From contig CAZIZO010000007.1 of assembly GCA_964543905.1 (NCBI GenBank), positions 62,001-126,000 on the forward strand: a stretch of DNA of 64,000 nt, read 5' to 3'. The translations under genes and the position numbers were made by a program. Shown one piece after another: positions 50,910-60,052 of the stretch. A model generated the notes under the pieces. It was given only the letters and a program-made list of their open reading frames with translations. It was not told the DNA's origin and did no database searches. Within the stretch, counting starts at the first letter, position 1, and the number at the start of each line of letters is the position of its first letter. This stretch comes from GCA-016699835 sp964543905 (GTDB taxonomy: Bacteria > Planctomycetota > Phycisphaerae > Phycisphaerales > UBA1924).

Positions 50910-52406
50910 ATGAATCCACTCTTGGAATCTCTCGCCGGCTGGAAGCCCTTCTCCGCGATCGTCGTCGGGGATTTCATGCTCGATCAACTGGTGCATGGCG
51001 ATGCCGAACGGGTCGCGGCGGACGCTCCCGTTCCGATTTTGCATGTTCGGGGCGAGGCCGACAACCGACCGGGGGGGGCGGCCAATGTCTGCCTCGATCT
51101 CGCGGCACTGAAGGGTTCGGTGTTCGCGCTGGGCGTCACGGGCCGCGACGCGATCGCCGGGGTGCTCCGCACCGAGTTGGAGCGTGAAGGTGTCCATGCC
51201 GACGGCCTCGTCGAAGATGCCTCACGTCCAACGACACTCAAGCAGAACCTGATCGGGTTCGCGCAGGGACGCCACCCCCAGAAGATGTTCCGCGTGGACT
51301 ACGAATCACGCGACCCGGTGCCATCGGACGTGGTGCGCCGATTGCTCGCGGCGTACGACGCACAGTTGCCCTCGGTCGATGTTGTTTGCATCGAGGACTA
51401 CGCCAAAGGGGTCTGCACGCCCGAGGTGTGCCAGCACGTCATTCGCATGGCGAAAGCGGCCGGGAAGCCCGTCTTTGTCGATCCCGCCAAGATCAGCGAC
51501 TATTCGAAGTACGCGGGCGCCACCTGCATCACGCCCAACCGCACCGAGGCGGAGTTTGCGACCGGGCGCCGCACGCACGCCGAGGGCGACGGCAGCGCGT
51601 CGATCACGCACAATGCGGCCCTTGCTCGCGAACTGATGCAACCCCACGGATTTGAGTCCGTTGTGCTCACCCTCGATAAACACGGCGCGATGCTGCTCAC
51701 GAGCGACGCCGAGCCGATCGCGATCCCCACGATCGCCAGGCAGGTCTACGACGTGACGGGCGCGGGGGACATGTTCCTCGCGGGCCTGGCGGCGGCACGC
51801 GCGAACGGGATCGCCTGGGACGATAGCGTCCGCTTCGCGAACGCGGCGGCGGGCCTCGAGGTTGAGGTCTTCGGCGTGCAGCCCATTCCATTGGAAAAGA
51901 TCCACCATGCGATCATGGCGCAAGCCTCACCCTCCCACGCCAAGATCCGGACCTGGGAGCAGATCGCCGCCGAGTGTGAGGCCCTGCGCCGCCAGAAGAA
52001 GCGGGTCGTCTTCACGAATGGTTGCTTCGACGTCCTGCATGCCGGGCACGTCTCACTCCTCGACCGTGCCGCCGCCCTGGGTGATTTCCTTGTCGTCGGG
52101 CTCAATGACGACGCCTCAATTCGGCGTCTGAAGGGCCACGGACGCCCCGTCAACACCGAAGAGGATCGCGCCCGAGTGCTGGGCGGGCTGTCTTCCGTCG
52201 GCGCGGTGGTGGTCTTCTCGCAGGACACCCCCATGGACCTCATCCGCTGCATCAAGCCCGACACCCTGGTCAAGGGGGCCGACTACACCAAGGACAAGGT
52301 TGTCGGAGCGGACTTTGTCGAGAGTTACGGCGGGCGCGTGGCGCTCGTGGACCTCGTGGCGGGCAAGAGCACCACCGCGACCATCGCCAAAATGCGGGGG
52401 GAGTAG
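50910..52406 (+). CDS. hldE: Bifunctional heptose-7-phosphate kinase / heptose-1-phosphate adenylyltransferase HldE
   Basis: 498 residues. It makes ADP-heptose for lipopolysaccharide inner core. The N-terminal ribokinase-fold kinase has 'VVGDFMLDQLVHGDAERV', 'PGGAANVCLDLAAL', 'EDYAKGVCT' and 'YDVTGAGDMFLAGLA' with the catalytic Asp in GAGD. The C-terminal nucleotidyltransferase begins near residue 365 with 'VVFTNGCFDVLHAGHVSLL' (the HxGH motif), then 'LVVGLNDDASIRRLKG' and 'KGADYTKDKVVGADFV'. The ATG at 50910 starts at family sequence. With lpxI at 54.9 kb it indicates lipid A-based lipopolysaccharide. No gmhB or heptosyltransferase is in the window. Confidence 0.93.
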   Translation: MNPLLESLAGWKPFSAIVVGDFMLDQLVHGDAERVAADAPVPILHVRGEADNRPGGAANVCLDLAALKGSVFALGVTGRDAIAGVLRTELEREGVHADGLVEDASRPTTLKQNLIGFAQGRHPQKMFRVDYESRDPVPSDVVRRLLAAYDAQLPSVDVVCIEDYAKGVCTPEVCQHVIRMAKAAGKPVFVDPAKISDYSKYAGATCITPNRTEAEFATGRRTHAEGDGSASITHNAALARELMQPHGFESVVLTLDKHGAMLLTSDAEPIAIPTIARQVYDVTGAGDMFLAGLAAARANGIAWDDSVRFANAAAGLEVEVFGVQPIPLEKIHHAIMAQASPSHAKIRTWEQIAAECEALRRQKKRVVFTNGCFDVLHAGHVSLLDRAAALGDFLVVGLNDDASIRRLKGHGRPVNTEEDRARVLGGLSSVGAVVVFSQDTPMDLIRCIKPDTLVKGADYTKDKVVGADFVESYGGRVALVDLVAGKSTTATIAKMRGE

Positions 52407-52572
52407 CGCCAGAAGTCACCAAGCGCACCACGGCGCCGCGTTCCTGATGTCTCGCCTCGCTTGTTTTTGTGCAAGGGAGCGTTGTTGTCCGAAGTAGCAC
52501 GCAGCAAGGTCCGGCCTTGATGCTCCGAACCCGAACTCGCTCCCAGCCCTCCCTCGCTGAGGGGAGCCCAGC

Positions 52573-52974
52573 ATGCAACACCTCGCCATCCTGCATTCTG
52601 AGTATGTCGACGCGATCCTCGAAGGCACCAAGACGATCGAGTCGCGTTTTTCTCTGCACAAGCGAGAGCCGTTCGGCACGGTGAAGCCCGGGCACATCAT
52701 CTACTTCAAGCGAAAAGGCGGGGCGATCGCGGCCCGTGCCGTCGTGGATCGCGTCGAGGCGATCGAGTGCCTCACCCCACGCAAACTCAAGGCGCTGGAA
52801 GAAAAGTTCGGCTGGGCCGTGGGCGCGCCGCCGTCCTACTGGAAGAGCAAACGCAACGCCAAGTACGGCACGCTGATCTGGCTGCGTCACGCCGAGCCCG
52901 TCCACGCCATGATCGATCCCTGGGCGATCGTGAAGTTCTGCCCCGGACGCGCGTGGTATTCGATCGCCGCCTGA
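52573..52974 (+). CDS. ASCH-domain protein
   Basis: 133 residues. The pattern 'YVDAILEGTKTIESRFS' followed by 'PFGTVKPGHIIYFKRKGGAI' is typical of ASCH domains, a PUA-like fold expected to bind RNA or modified nucleotides. The remaining residues ('EEKFGWAVGAPPSYWKSK', 'YGTLIWLRHAEPV') complete the beta barrel. Some ASCH proteins hydrolyse N4-acetylcytidine, but the catalytic residues cannot be assigned here. The ATG at 52573 lies just after 'GAGGGGAGCCCAGC', which includes a usable ribosome binding site. The stop is 6 bp before the end of the convergent dehydrogenase gene. Confidence 0.75.
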   Translation: MQHLAILHSEYVDAILEGTKTIESRFSLHKREPFGTVKPGHIIYFKRKGGAIAARAVVDRVEAIECLTPRKLKALEEKFGWAVGAPPSYWKSKRNAKYGTLIWLRHAEPVHAMIDPWAIVKFCPGRAWYSIAA

Positions 52975-52980
52975 GTCGAT

Positions 52981-54021
52981 TCACCATCGCACCACTATTT
53001 TTCCAAACTGCTCCCCGGACTCCAGTCGTTCGTACGCCTTCACGGCATCCTTCGCGTGAAACACAAGATCGACCACGGGCTTCAAGGCGCCCGAACGGAA
53101 CAACGCCGTGATCTCCTTGAACTCCTCGTTGCTGCCCATCGTGCTGCCCAGCACGCGGAGTTGATTCCAGAAGATGCGGGCAAGGTCGGTGGTGGCATCG
53201 GGGCCGCTGGTGCAGCCGGGTGTGACATACGCGCCGCCGCGGGCGAGGGATTTGATGCAGTTGAGGTGGGTGGCTTTTCCGCTCGAGTCGATCGCCATGT
53301 CGACGCCCCGCTTCTTGGTCCAGGCACGGACCTCCTTGGACCAGTCCTGTCCCGCATCGAGCACGCCGAACGACGCGCCGAGTTCCTTGGCTCGATCGAG
53401 TTTCCACTGGTGCCGACTCGTGACGGCGACGGAGCAGGCAAAGTGCTTCGCGATCGAGAGCGCCGCCGTCGCCACGCCGCCGCCGATGCCCGTGATGAGC
53501 ACGCTCTGCCCGGGACGAAGTTGTCCCTTCGTCACGATCATGGACCACGCCGTGAGCCCGCACAACCCGAACGCCGCCGCCGCCGCGGGATCGGCGCTCC
53601 CAACATCTGCAATGTTTGCGGCGGGCGCCAAAAATCGCTCGGCCAGCATCCCGTGGTGGTGTTCCCCGATCAACTCATAGTTCGGAGCGAGGGTCGTCCC
53701 CGGCGGATCGTCGGGCGACACACGCTCCGGCACGCGCGTCGCCGCGTTCACGATCACGTGCCGCCCCACCCACGCCGCATCCACGCCCGGGCCCACGCTT
53801 TCCACGACGCCGCACGCATCGCATCCCGAAACACGCGGATACGTCAGGTCCAGCCCCGGCACGCCGCGCCCGACCCAGAGGTCCATCTGGTTGAACGCCG
53901 TCGCCAGCGTCTTGATCAGCACCTGCCCCGTCCCGGGCTCGCCGGGCTCGGGCCAATCGGTGCGATACGAGATGTTCCGTGCGACGGGGCTCCCCTTGCG
54001 TTCGACGATGATGGCTCGCAT
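52981..54021 (-). CDS. MDR-superfamily NAD(P)H-dependent oxidoreductase
   Basis: 346 residues of the medium-chain dehydrogenase/quinone oxidoreductase fold. The GroES-like part has 'AFNQMDLWVGRGVPG' and 'RVSGCDACGVVESVGPGV'. The Rossmann part has 'VLITGIGGGVATAALSIAKHF' in part and 'SSGKATHLNCIKSLARGGAYV'. Neither the typical catalytic zinc set nor the four structural cysteines is clearly complete, so this may be a zinc-free quinone reductase rather than an alcohol dehydrogenase. The product ends 'GKIVVRW', a common end in this family. The substrate is unknown. Confidence 0.82.
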   Translation of the reverse strand: MRAIIVERKGSPVARNISYRTDWPEPGEPGTGQVLIKTLATAFNQMDLWVGRGVPGLDLTYPRVSGCDACGVVESVGPGVDAAWVGRHVIVNAATRVPERVSPDDPPGTTLAPNYELIGEHHHGMLAERFLAPAANIADVGSADPAAAAAFGLCGLTAWSMIVTKGQLRPGQSVLITGIGGGVATAALSIAKHFACSVAVTSRHQWKLDRAKELGASFGVLDAGQDWSKEVRAWTKKRGVDMAIDSSGKATHLNCIKSLARGGAYVTPGCTSGPDATTDLARIFWNQLRVLGSTMGSNEEFKEITALFRSGALKPVVDLVFHAKDAVKAYERLESGEQFGKIVVRW

Positions 54022-54100
54022 GTGCGGAGGATACGTACGGCACCAAGCCTTGTCTTGCGACGATCCACCGGGGCTCGCGCTCTCGCGTCTTCAATGAGAT

Positions 54101-54124
54101 CGAGCCGGCGCGTCCGCCGGCTCG
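54101..54124 (-). terminator. Hairpin after the small secreted protein
   Basis: A perfect 10-bp stem (CGAGCCGGCG / CGCCGGCTCG) with a 4-base loop lies 26 bp beyond the stop of the minus-strand gene at 54150, between it and the dehydrogenase start. It lacks a T-run. Confidence 0.5.
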
Positions 54125-54149
54125 TCTTCGGGTCAACTCGGTTTGAAAC

Positions 54150-54650
54150 TCAGCGGCACCCACTCCGTCCGCCCGGCGTCGCGTCACCGATGATGATCAC
54201 GCCCGGCACTCCGATTCGGATGCCGATCCCAATGCCCTCGACGCGGCGCGGCGGGCACACCACGCGAGGAGGCTCGCAACGGGGAGGCGGCACGCAGCGG
54301 GGCGGGGGTTCGCAGCGTGGACGATGATGGTCACGCCCGTGGTCTCGTCCACGATCACGCTCCCATCGCCGGTCCCGCCCCCAGTCGTCGTCACGCCGAC
54401 CTTGCCCGCGCTTGTAGTCCACGTTGTCCCAGTCCCTTCGCCACGCGTCGCGATCACGATCGCTTTCTTCACGCCAGCGGGTATTGGTTTCGACGACGCG
54501 CGTCGCGCTCTCCGTGATGCGGGTGGTGGTCTCGACGACTCGTCCATCCCGTTCATGCTCCGCGAACGCCGGCGACGCGAGGCCCACGCCCGAGATCATC
54601 GCAAACGCTGCGGCGACCTTCGCCCAGACACGATTCTGTACCGAAAACAT
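54150..54650 (-). CDS. Small secreted protein with Arg/Asp-rich and Pro/Cys-rich repeats
   Basis: 166 residues from the ATG at 54650. A good signal peptide ends at about Ala30 ('SPAFA-EHE'). The mature chain starts with three similar short blocks ('VVETTTRITESATRVVETNTR' overlaps two of them), then a long polar run of Arg, Asp and Gly, then repeats of 'CEPPPRCVPPPRCEPP' and a hydrophobic end 'IGIGIRIGVPGVIIIGDA'. Low complexity makes homology hard to judge. Cys residues spaced by Pro suggest disulfide-linked or metal-binding surface structure, though that is only a guess. A similar composition occurs in other planctomycete secreted proteins. Confidence 0.65.
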   Translation of the reverse strand: MFSVQNRVWAKVAAAFAMISGVGLASPAFAEHERDGRVVETTTRITESATRVVETNTRWREESDRDRDAWRRDWDNVDYKRGQGRRDDDWGRDRRWERDRGRDHGRDHHRPRCEPPPRCVPPPRCEPPRVVCPPRRVEGIGIGIRIGVPGVIIIGDATPGGRSGCR

Positions 54651-54913
54651 GCTCAAACTCCGGGGCCGATCGCCAGCGAGAACGCCTCGCCCAGTCGATC
54701 GCCTTGGGGTGTCGAGCACGGCCGCATGCCGCCGCGCCCGTCGCACGCTCGCGAGGCGTGGAGTCGGAGTTGGCCGACGCTAACTTGGACGCGGGTCGCT
54801 TCCGTCTGTTCCACGGATTGACGCCCGAGGAACGTCCTGAAATCGGTTGCATCGAAGCACAGAAGCAACGCAAGCACGTCGGTGCGAAAAAATCGCTTTC
54901 GAAGGGACGTTCC

Positions 54914-55879
54914 CTATCCCACGCTCGCGTACGCCGGCAGCGATTCGAGCATGACGCTCGGCCTGACGAACGGGCTCGAGAGCGACTGCGCCGTGGGCAC
55001 CCCCACGATTGCGATCCCGAGTTCGTCGGCGACGTCGATCATCTTGTCTTTCTCGAGCATGATCACGTCACCCGCCGCCAGCGCGAGGCAGCGCCCGCCA
55101 TTCTCGTGCATCTTCTTCAGCGTGTTGACGCCAACCGTCGGCACGTCGCTGCGGCGGTCGTGTCCCGCTCGCGAGCCCTTGCACAGCGTCCACCCCTTCG
55201 CTCGGCATAACGCGCCCACGCGGTCGATCATCCGATCCGTGCCCTCTACGGCCTCGACCGCGATGACGTCCCGTTCGCGCACCGCGATGCTCTGCCCGAT
55301 ATCCAGACGGAGCAACTCCGCCAGCAATGGCCAGACAAAGTCCACATCCTCACGCTGCTCACGCGTCGGCTGCTTGCTCGTCATCACGCCCTCGCTCGCC
55401 ATCTGATCCGGGATGGAGCAGGTCGAGTCCAGCAGCGCCACGCCCTGACTGTCCAGGTGATCCGCAATCGCCGAGAGCACCGCGTGCGAGCGCTTGTCGT
55501 GCCGCAGATGCTTGACCCAGCGAATCGCCGTGTGAAGATCCGGCAGTGACTTCAAAATACGCCACGGGTCGTGCATCACCTTCGCCTTGTCGACCCGGCC
55601 GACCATGATGGCGTGGTGAACACCCTGTTTGCAAAGCGTTCGGGCCCAACTGTGGACTCGGAGCAGTCCAACCTCTTGGAATGTCGTGCAGTAACTGGGA
55701 AGATCCGCGTCGAACTGGGCAGCGAGCCCGAGGCCATGGACCGCGTGCCCCATCCGTCGAAGCCCTTGCGCGACCAAGATGGGAAGTCGTCCGCCACCAG
55801 CGATCAGTCCAATGCCTGTTGGGGGCGGTGGGGGATCGGGAAGAATCGTCAGTGTGGAGAGGGCTTGGCTGACTGTCAT
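54914..55879 (-). CDS. lpxI: UDP-2,3-diacylglucosamine pyrophosphatase LpxI
   Basis: 321 residues from the ATG at 55879. LpxI hydrolyses UDP-2,3-diacylglucosamine to lipid X in lipid A synthesis and replaces LpxH in many bacteria. The family begins 'GIGLIAGGGRLPILVAQGLRRMG' in part, continues with 'HHAIMVGRVDKAKV', 'AIADHLDSQGVALLDST', 'DIGQSIAVRERDVIAVEAVEGTD' in part, and ends with 'PTVGVNTLKKMHENGGRCLA', 'GDVIMLEKDKMIDVADELGI'. The protein is about 45 residues longer than the Caulobacter enzyme owing to an N-terminal extension and an internal insert. An in-frame start at 56065 would add 62 residues lacking family sequence. Confidence 0.9.
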   Translation of the reverse strand: MTVSQALSTLTILPDPPPPPTGIGLIAGGGRLPILVAQGLRRMGHAVHGLGLAAQFDADLPSYCTTFQEVGLLRVHSWARTLCKQGVHHAIMVGRVDKAKVMHDPWRILKSLPDLHTAIRWVKHLRHDKRSHAVLSAIADHLDSQGVALLDSTCSIPDQMASEGVMTSKQPTREQREDVDFVWPLLAELLRLDIGQSIAVRERDVIAVEAVEGTDRMIDRVGALCRAKGWTLCKGSRAGHDRRSDVPTVGVNTLKKMHENGGRCLALAAGDVIMLEKDKMIDVADELGIAIVGVPTAQSLSSPFVRPSVMLESLPAYASVG

Positions 55880-56159
55880 CTCTCGAAGTTCCGATCCTGC
55901 GGGCCGGGCATGCGCCCGAGCGTGACGTGAAGTCCGGCGTTCTGAAAAACCCGCAGGAAAGACCAAGGGGGGAATGGTAGCCGCCTTCCCCTGGATGGGG
56001 AGGCATGTGTTAAGGATCGACCCGTTCAGACGCGGCGGGTTAGGTTTTGTGCCCTGGGTGTACATGTTAGGATCGCGGTAGGATTCAACTCCGAACCGAA
56101 CACGCCTGCTCTGGGATTCCTACCCGTAGACGGGTGCAAGGCGGGCTTGGAACTGGTCG

Positions 56160-56399
56160 ATGTTCGTGTCCATGCCTCGGAACTCGGCCACGCTCGATCT
56201 TTCGGAAGCGCCGGCACGACGTACCGAGCGCCCGTGGCTGGGCGTGCGGTTCTCGTGCAATGGAACGTACCTTCGTGTCTATCGCAGCCCGGACGGTACG
56301 AAGTACGTCGCGACCTGTCCTCGTTGTGGAAGTTCAACGACCTTTCGGGTCGGATCCGGCGGGACGGGTGATCGGTTCTTTCACGTGATGTGCAAGTAG
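56160..56399 (+). CDS. Small zinc-ribbon-like conserved protein
   Basis: 79 residues. The compact core 'WLGVRFSCNGTYLRVYRS' and 'CPRCGSSTTFRVGSGGTG', with Cys pairs at the start of the second half and a final 'RFFHVMCK', looks like a small zinc-binding domain. Similar short proteins are common in planctomycetes as far as I can judge from the pattern 'F-C...YLRVYR...CPRCG'. Function unknown. The ATG at 56160 is one of three nearby start codons in different frames; this frame was chosen for its conserved pattern. It precedes another small conserved protein on the same strand. Confidence 0.7.
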   Translation: MFVSMPRNSATLDLSEAPARRTERPWLGVRFSCNGTYLRVYRSPDGTKYVATCPRCGSSTTFRVGSGGTGDRFFHVMCK

Positions 56400-56475
56400 C
56401 GCCCGTGCGTCTCGAGGCGTGCTTCCCGCCGTCGTCACCTCGGAGCCGTTCGCGTGCCCTCCCTACGCTCCCTTG

Positions 56476-57006
56476 ATGTCGAGCGCCCTGGGTTCCACGT
56501 TTACCATTTCTCGATCCACCGGCACCTGCTCCGCTACCGGTCGCTTGTTTGAGGCCGGTGAGCGTTATGTCGCGACCCTGGTCGAACGACCGGGCCAACC
56601 CTTCCTGGAGCGGTTGGATTTTTCATGGGATGCCTGGGAGCGGGGCGCGAGGCCCGTCGCGCCGCTGCGGCTCTTCGGCGTGTGGCGAGCCACCATGCTC
56701 CCTCCCGACGCGAAAAAGCAAACATTGCTGAGCGATCCGGAACTGCTCGAACTCTTTGAAGAGTTGGGTGGTGCGATGGAGCCGAGGCAGCAAGCCTTCC
56801 GATACTTGCTCGCGCTGCTGCTGGTCCGGCGGCGAGTTCTGAAGATGGTCCGCAGTGAGGCGGGGAGACTGCTGGTCCAGCCCAAGACCGCGCCCAACAC
56901 ACCGGAAGGCGCGACGATCGAGGTGATTGATCCCGGGCTGACCGACGAAGCGATCGCGCAGGCCATCGAACAACTCGGGCAGGTCGTTGCCGTGCAGAGC
57001 AAGTGA
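56476..57006 (+). CDS. Conserved protein of unknown function
   Basis: 176 residues from the ATG at 56476 (a start at 56419 is possible). The first third has 'STGTCSATGRLFEAGERYVATLVE', a pattern in which a Cys is followed by a Gly-rich turn and a strand, as in small zinc or beta-barrel domains. The second half is helical and acidic ('SDPELLELFEELGGAMEPRQQ') followed by a basic helix ('LLVRRRVLKMVRSEAGRLLV'). I recognise no named family. It lies between the zinc-ribbon-like protein and a lipoprotein in a tight plus-strand run, so the four genes from 56160 to 59870 may form one unit. Confidence 0.65.
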   Translation: MSSALGSTFTISRSTGTCSATGRLFEAGERYVATLVERPGQPFLERLDFSWDAWERGARPVAPLRLFGVWRATMLPPDAKKQTLLSDPELLELFEELGGAMEPRQQAFRYLLALLLVRRRVLKMVRSEAGRLLVQPKTAPNTPEGATIEVIDPGLTDEAIAQAIEQLGQVVAVQSK

Positions 57007-57048
57007 TCGATGGTCGAGGGCGTTGGGCCGTTGTTCCAGGAGGGTTTC

Positions 57049-58002
57049 GTGCGAAGCCATTTTGCTCGTTTGATTGGTCTCGTCTCGCTGAGCGTCGGAT
57101 TGTGGCTGGGCGGATGCGCGGGCGCGGGGCGAACACCCACCTCGGTGAGATCGGCACCCATCGAACGAGCAACCCAGGACCCGCCGGCGTATGCCGAGGT
57201 CGCGAAGGGCTACAACGCTCGGGTGCGTCGGCTGGAGGCTCTGCGGGCGAGCGCCGACGTGGTCCTCGACACGGTGGACGATTCGGGGAAGCCGTTGAGC
57301 CATCAGGCCGAAGCGAGTTTGCAGTATCTTCGCCCCCACAAGGTTTCGCTGAAGATCTCGAAGGTGTCCAATGAGATCTTCCTGCTGGGTGCGAACGGTG
57401 AGTCGTACTGGTGGCTCGACCTCTCGGGCGACGAGAAGGTGGCGCTGGTGGGCACGGTGAGCAAGGCCACGCGAGAGAGTGGGCGGGCCTTCGGCGTGCC
57501 CGTCCACCCCCTCGACTTCGTGGAGTTGCTGGGCGTCCAGCCCATGCCCGAGGCATTGGCGGGTGGGTCCGCGCCCGCGACCCGCGGCGTCGTGCGATGG
57601 ACGGCCGATGGGCGTTCCGTCGCCGTCACGATGCCGGCGAGGGAGGGTTTCAAGCGTCTGATCCTCGACCCAAGCGATTACACGCCCCGTCGCATCGAAC
57701 TCCTCGACGACGTCTTTCGCACCGTGGTCTCCGCGACGCACGACAAGTACCAGAAAGTCAACGTGGTGGGGGATGCCGGCGCCGGTGCTTGGATGCCCTC
57801 CCGAATTGCGATCGACGTTCCTGCGAACAAGACACGTCTCGATCTCACGCTCTTTAATCTCGTGAATCCGGGAGAGGCAAAGATCAAGCCCATGGTCTTC
57901 GACATGCAGGGTCTCATCCGTGATCGGGATATCCAGCGCATCATCTCCCTCGATGATCGTGGCGTGACCAGAACCGCACCGGCACCGGGAGGCCCCCGGT
58001 GA
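57049..58002 (+). CDS. Lipoprotein of unknown function, LolA/DUF4292-like layout
   Basis: 317 residues from a GTG at 57049 with GGAGGG 5 bases upstream; an ATG at 57010 is the alternative. The signal 'LIGLVSLSVGLWLGGC' gives Cys23 as the lipidated residue. Residues about 50-290 repeat the pattern of a half-barrel lipoprotein binder ('LQYLRPHKVSLKISKVSNE', 'YWWLDLSGDEKVALVG', 'RRIELLDDVFRTVVSATH'), like LolA/LolB and DUF4292 proteins. The similarity is by shape only. Its GTGA stop/start overlap with the following RDD protein makes cotranslation likely. It may take part in envelope lipid or lipoprotein handling. Confidence 0.68.
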   Translation: MRSHFARLIGLVSLSVGLWLGGCAGAGRTPTSVRSAPIERATQDPPAYAEVAKGYNARVRRLEALRASADVVLDTVDDSGKPLSHQAEASLQYLRPHKVSLKISKVSNEIFLLGANGESYWWLDLSGDEKVALVGTVSKATRESGRAFGVPVHPLDFVELLGVQPMPEALAGGSAPATRGVVRWTADGRSVAVTMPAREGFKRLILDPSDYTPRRIELLDDVFRTVVSATHDKYQKVNVVGDAGAGAWMPSRIAIDVPANKTRLDLTLFNLVNPGEAKIKPMVFDMQGLIRDRDIQRIISLDDRGVTRTAPAPGGPR

Positions 58003-59870
58003 GCATGCATGCTTACGTGCCATGGGCTTGGAGAGCGATTGTGCTCGTCCTTGCGGCGTGTGCATCGCTTGCCCGCGCGGATGCGACGGTCGTCGTCGGC
58101 TCTTCATCGATGCCTGGGTCCGATCGTTCCGACGACCACGAGAGTTCGCACGGCTGGGTCGTCGTCGAAGGGGAGTCTTCGCTGGTTCGAAACACACGAT
58201 CGTGGCTCATCTTGCACATCCCGCCCAGGCGATCCGTCGGAGGTGACGGCGTGATCCATGGCGTGCCCGACGGCACGGTTCGTCAGATCATGCCGGCGAT
58301 CCAGGACAATCCCATCGCACTCGCGGCGTGGCGAGATCATCTTTTCGTCATTTCCGAAGCGAACACGATTTTTCCTCAGGCGCAACGACAGGTCGGATGT
58401 GTGCGAGTCGTCCCCACCGGCATTGGAGACTATTGGGTCTCCCAGCCCACGCATCGTCTTCAGACTCGCCCGTCTCTGGCGGGCGGCGGTGAAGTACTGG
58501 GCGCGGTTGGCTCGCCCGCCGGTCCAATCGTCCTGGTCGCTCGCGAGGGTGCGGCGGGAAAGGCACCGAGCCTCTTGCTGCGAGCGCTGGTCGACGGCGC
58601 GTGGAGGGAGTTGGCCCTCCCTCGCGACATGCTCGCGCTGCTCGAACGCGAGGGGCGTGTACCCACCAACGCCCCCGCCGGCGGGCGTTGGTGGCGCTTG
58701 GTCGGGACCGCACGCGGCATCGAAGTGTGGAGCGCCCTCGACGGAGATACGGAGGCCCACGTGTGGACGTTGGAGCCCGTCGAGGACGCCATTGCGGGCG
58801 CGATGCAGACCGCGAGCAACGAGTTGGCAAGCGCGTCGAAATCCGAATGGGAGGATCGGTCCGACAAGGGGCTGCGGGAGCGTCGCCGGGACGCCCGTAA
58901 ACGTCGAGCGATGGAGGCGGAACGCCTCGCGAGCATCGTCCGCCTTCGTGTGGAGTGGACGAGCACCGTGGTTCTCCTCCCGCAAGCGGCGACCTTGGCG
59001 AGCGCTCCGCGAGTTCTCGATCTGGCTGGACGCCGGGTCTTCGTCACTTGGGCCTCCCAGAGCGAGGCTTGCATCTACACCCAACAGGACACGTCGTGGC
59101 GTGAACTTTGGCGAGGTGCCGTCCCCAGGACCGCCGGTGTCGTGGGGTTGCCCGGGAGTGGTCGAGTGTCGTTCGTGTGGGCCACGGGCACGTTCAACAC
59201 CCCCGGATATGGACTCCAGTTCGTCGAGATATCCGCGAATACCGGACGAGTCATGTACGCGGGGCCGGCGAAGTCATCCTCGCCGGTCACGCCCACCGAT
59301 CTGCGATTCATCGCGATCTTCCTGCTCGGTGCTTCGGCGGCCGTCTTGCTCTTTGTGCTGAAATCGGAAGCCGCAGACAAGGCGTTCCACGTGCCTGAGG
59401 GCACTGCGCTTGCCGAGGGTTGGCGGCGTGGGCTGGCAACCATGATCGACTTTGGGCTCGCCATGATGATCGCGGCGGAGGTCCGCGGGGTGGACCTGGG
59501 TGAGTCGATGAGCGTTTCCGGGTTGCTGACGGGGAAGGGGCTGCCCGTCCTCGTGACAGGTCTTGTTCTCGCCTGTGCCGCGTGCACGGTCTTTGAATGG
59601 CTCTTCGGGCGATCCCTTGGCAAGATGATTGCCGGCTGCGAGGTTGTCGACGTATCAGCAGCAGGTTCGCTTCAAAATGAAGCGGGAGCGTCCGAACTGC
59701 CGCGCCCCTCGCTCTTTCGATCCTTCCTCCGGAATGCCATCAAGTGGGCCTTTCCACCCGTGGGGATTTTCATGGTGCTCGATGCGGCCGGACGGCATCC
59801 GGGTGACGTGTTCGCCAAGACGGCTGTGGTCTGTTGGTTACCCGAAGACAGCGACTCCGACGATTTGTGA
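57999..59870 (+). CDS. Membrane protein with C-terminal RDD domain
   Basis: 623 residues. A GTG start overlaps the preceding stop; an ATG six bases on could replace it. A signal-like segment ('IVLVLAACASLARA') leads into about 400 residues of exported, beta-rich sequence without a known name, ending with a membrane segment at about 435-455 ('FIAIFLLGASAAVLLFVL'). Residues about 470-615 form an RDD domain with 'GWRRGLATMIDFGLAMMIAA', 'EWLFGRSLGKMIAGCEVVD' and 'RSFLRNAIKWAFPPVGIFM', ending in 'GRHPGDVFAKTAVV'. RDD domains are membrane modules of poorly known function, some in sodium/proton exchange. Its neighbour is the lipoprotein. Confidence 0.75.
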   Translation: MSMHAYVPWAWRAIVLVLAACASLARADATVVVGSSSMPGSDRSDDHESSHGWVVVEGESSLVRNTRSWLILHIPPRRSVGGDGVIHGVPDGTVRQIMPAIQDNPIALAAWRDHLFVISEANTIFPQAQRQVGCVRVVPTGIGDYWVSQPTHRLQTRPSLAGGGEVLGAVGSPAGPIVLVAREGAAGKAPSLLLRALVDGAWRELALPRDMLALLEREGRVPTNAPAGGRWWRLVGTARGIEVWSALDGDTEAHVWTLEPVEDAIAGAMQTASNELASASKSEWEDRSDKGLRERRRDARKRRAMEAERLASIVRLRVEWTSTVVLLPQAATLASAPRVLDLAGRRVFVTWASQSEACIYTQQDTSWRELWRGAVPRTAGVVGLPGSGRVSFVWATGTFNTPGYGLQFVEISANTGRVMYAGPAKSSSPVTPTDLRFIAIFLLGASAAVLLFVLKSEAADKAFHVPEGTALAEGWRRGLATMIDFGLAMMIAAEVRGVDLGESMSVSGLLTGKGLPVLVTGLVLACAACTVFEWLFGRSLGKMIAGCEVVDVSAAGSLQNEAGASELPRPSLFRSFLRNAIKWAFPPVGIFMVLDAAGRHPGDVFAKTAVVCWLPEDSDSDDL

Positions 59871-60052
59871 AAATGGGCAATATGAGGTCCTGTTGTCTTT
59901 ATAGTCCAATAAAACATGGCATGGTATACTCAGATACCTGAAATGGGGAGGCAATCCTTGCGCCCATTTGCAGCGTCTTCTCCAGTTTCACCGATAAGAC
60001 CGGTGCAGAACCTGCGCTGGACGGTCGGCACGGGTCGAACGGAAACGGGACG

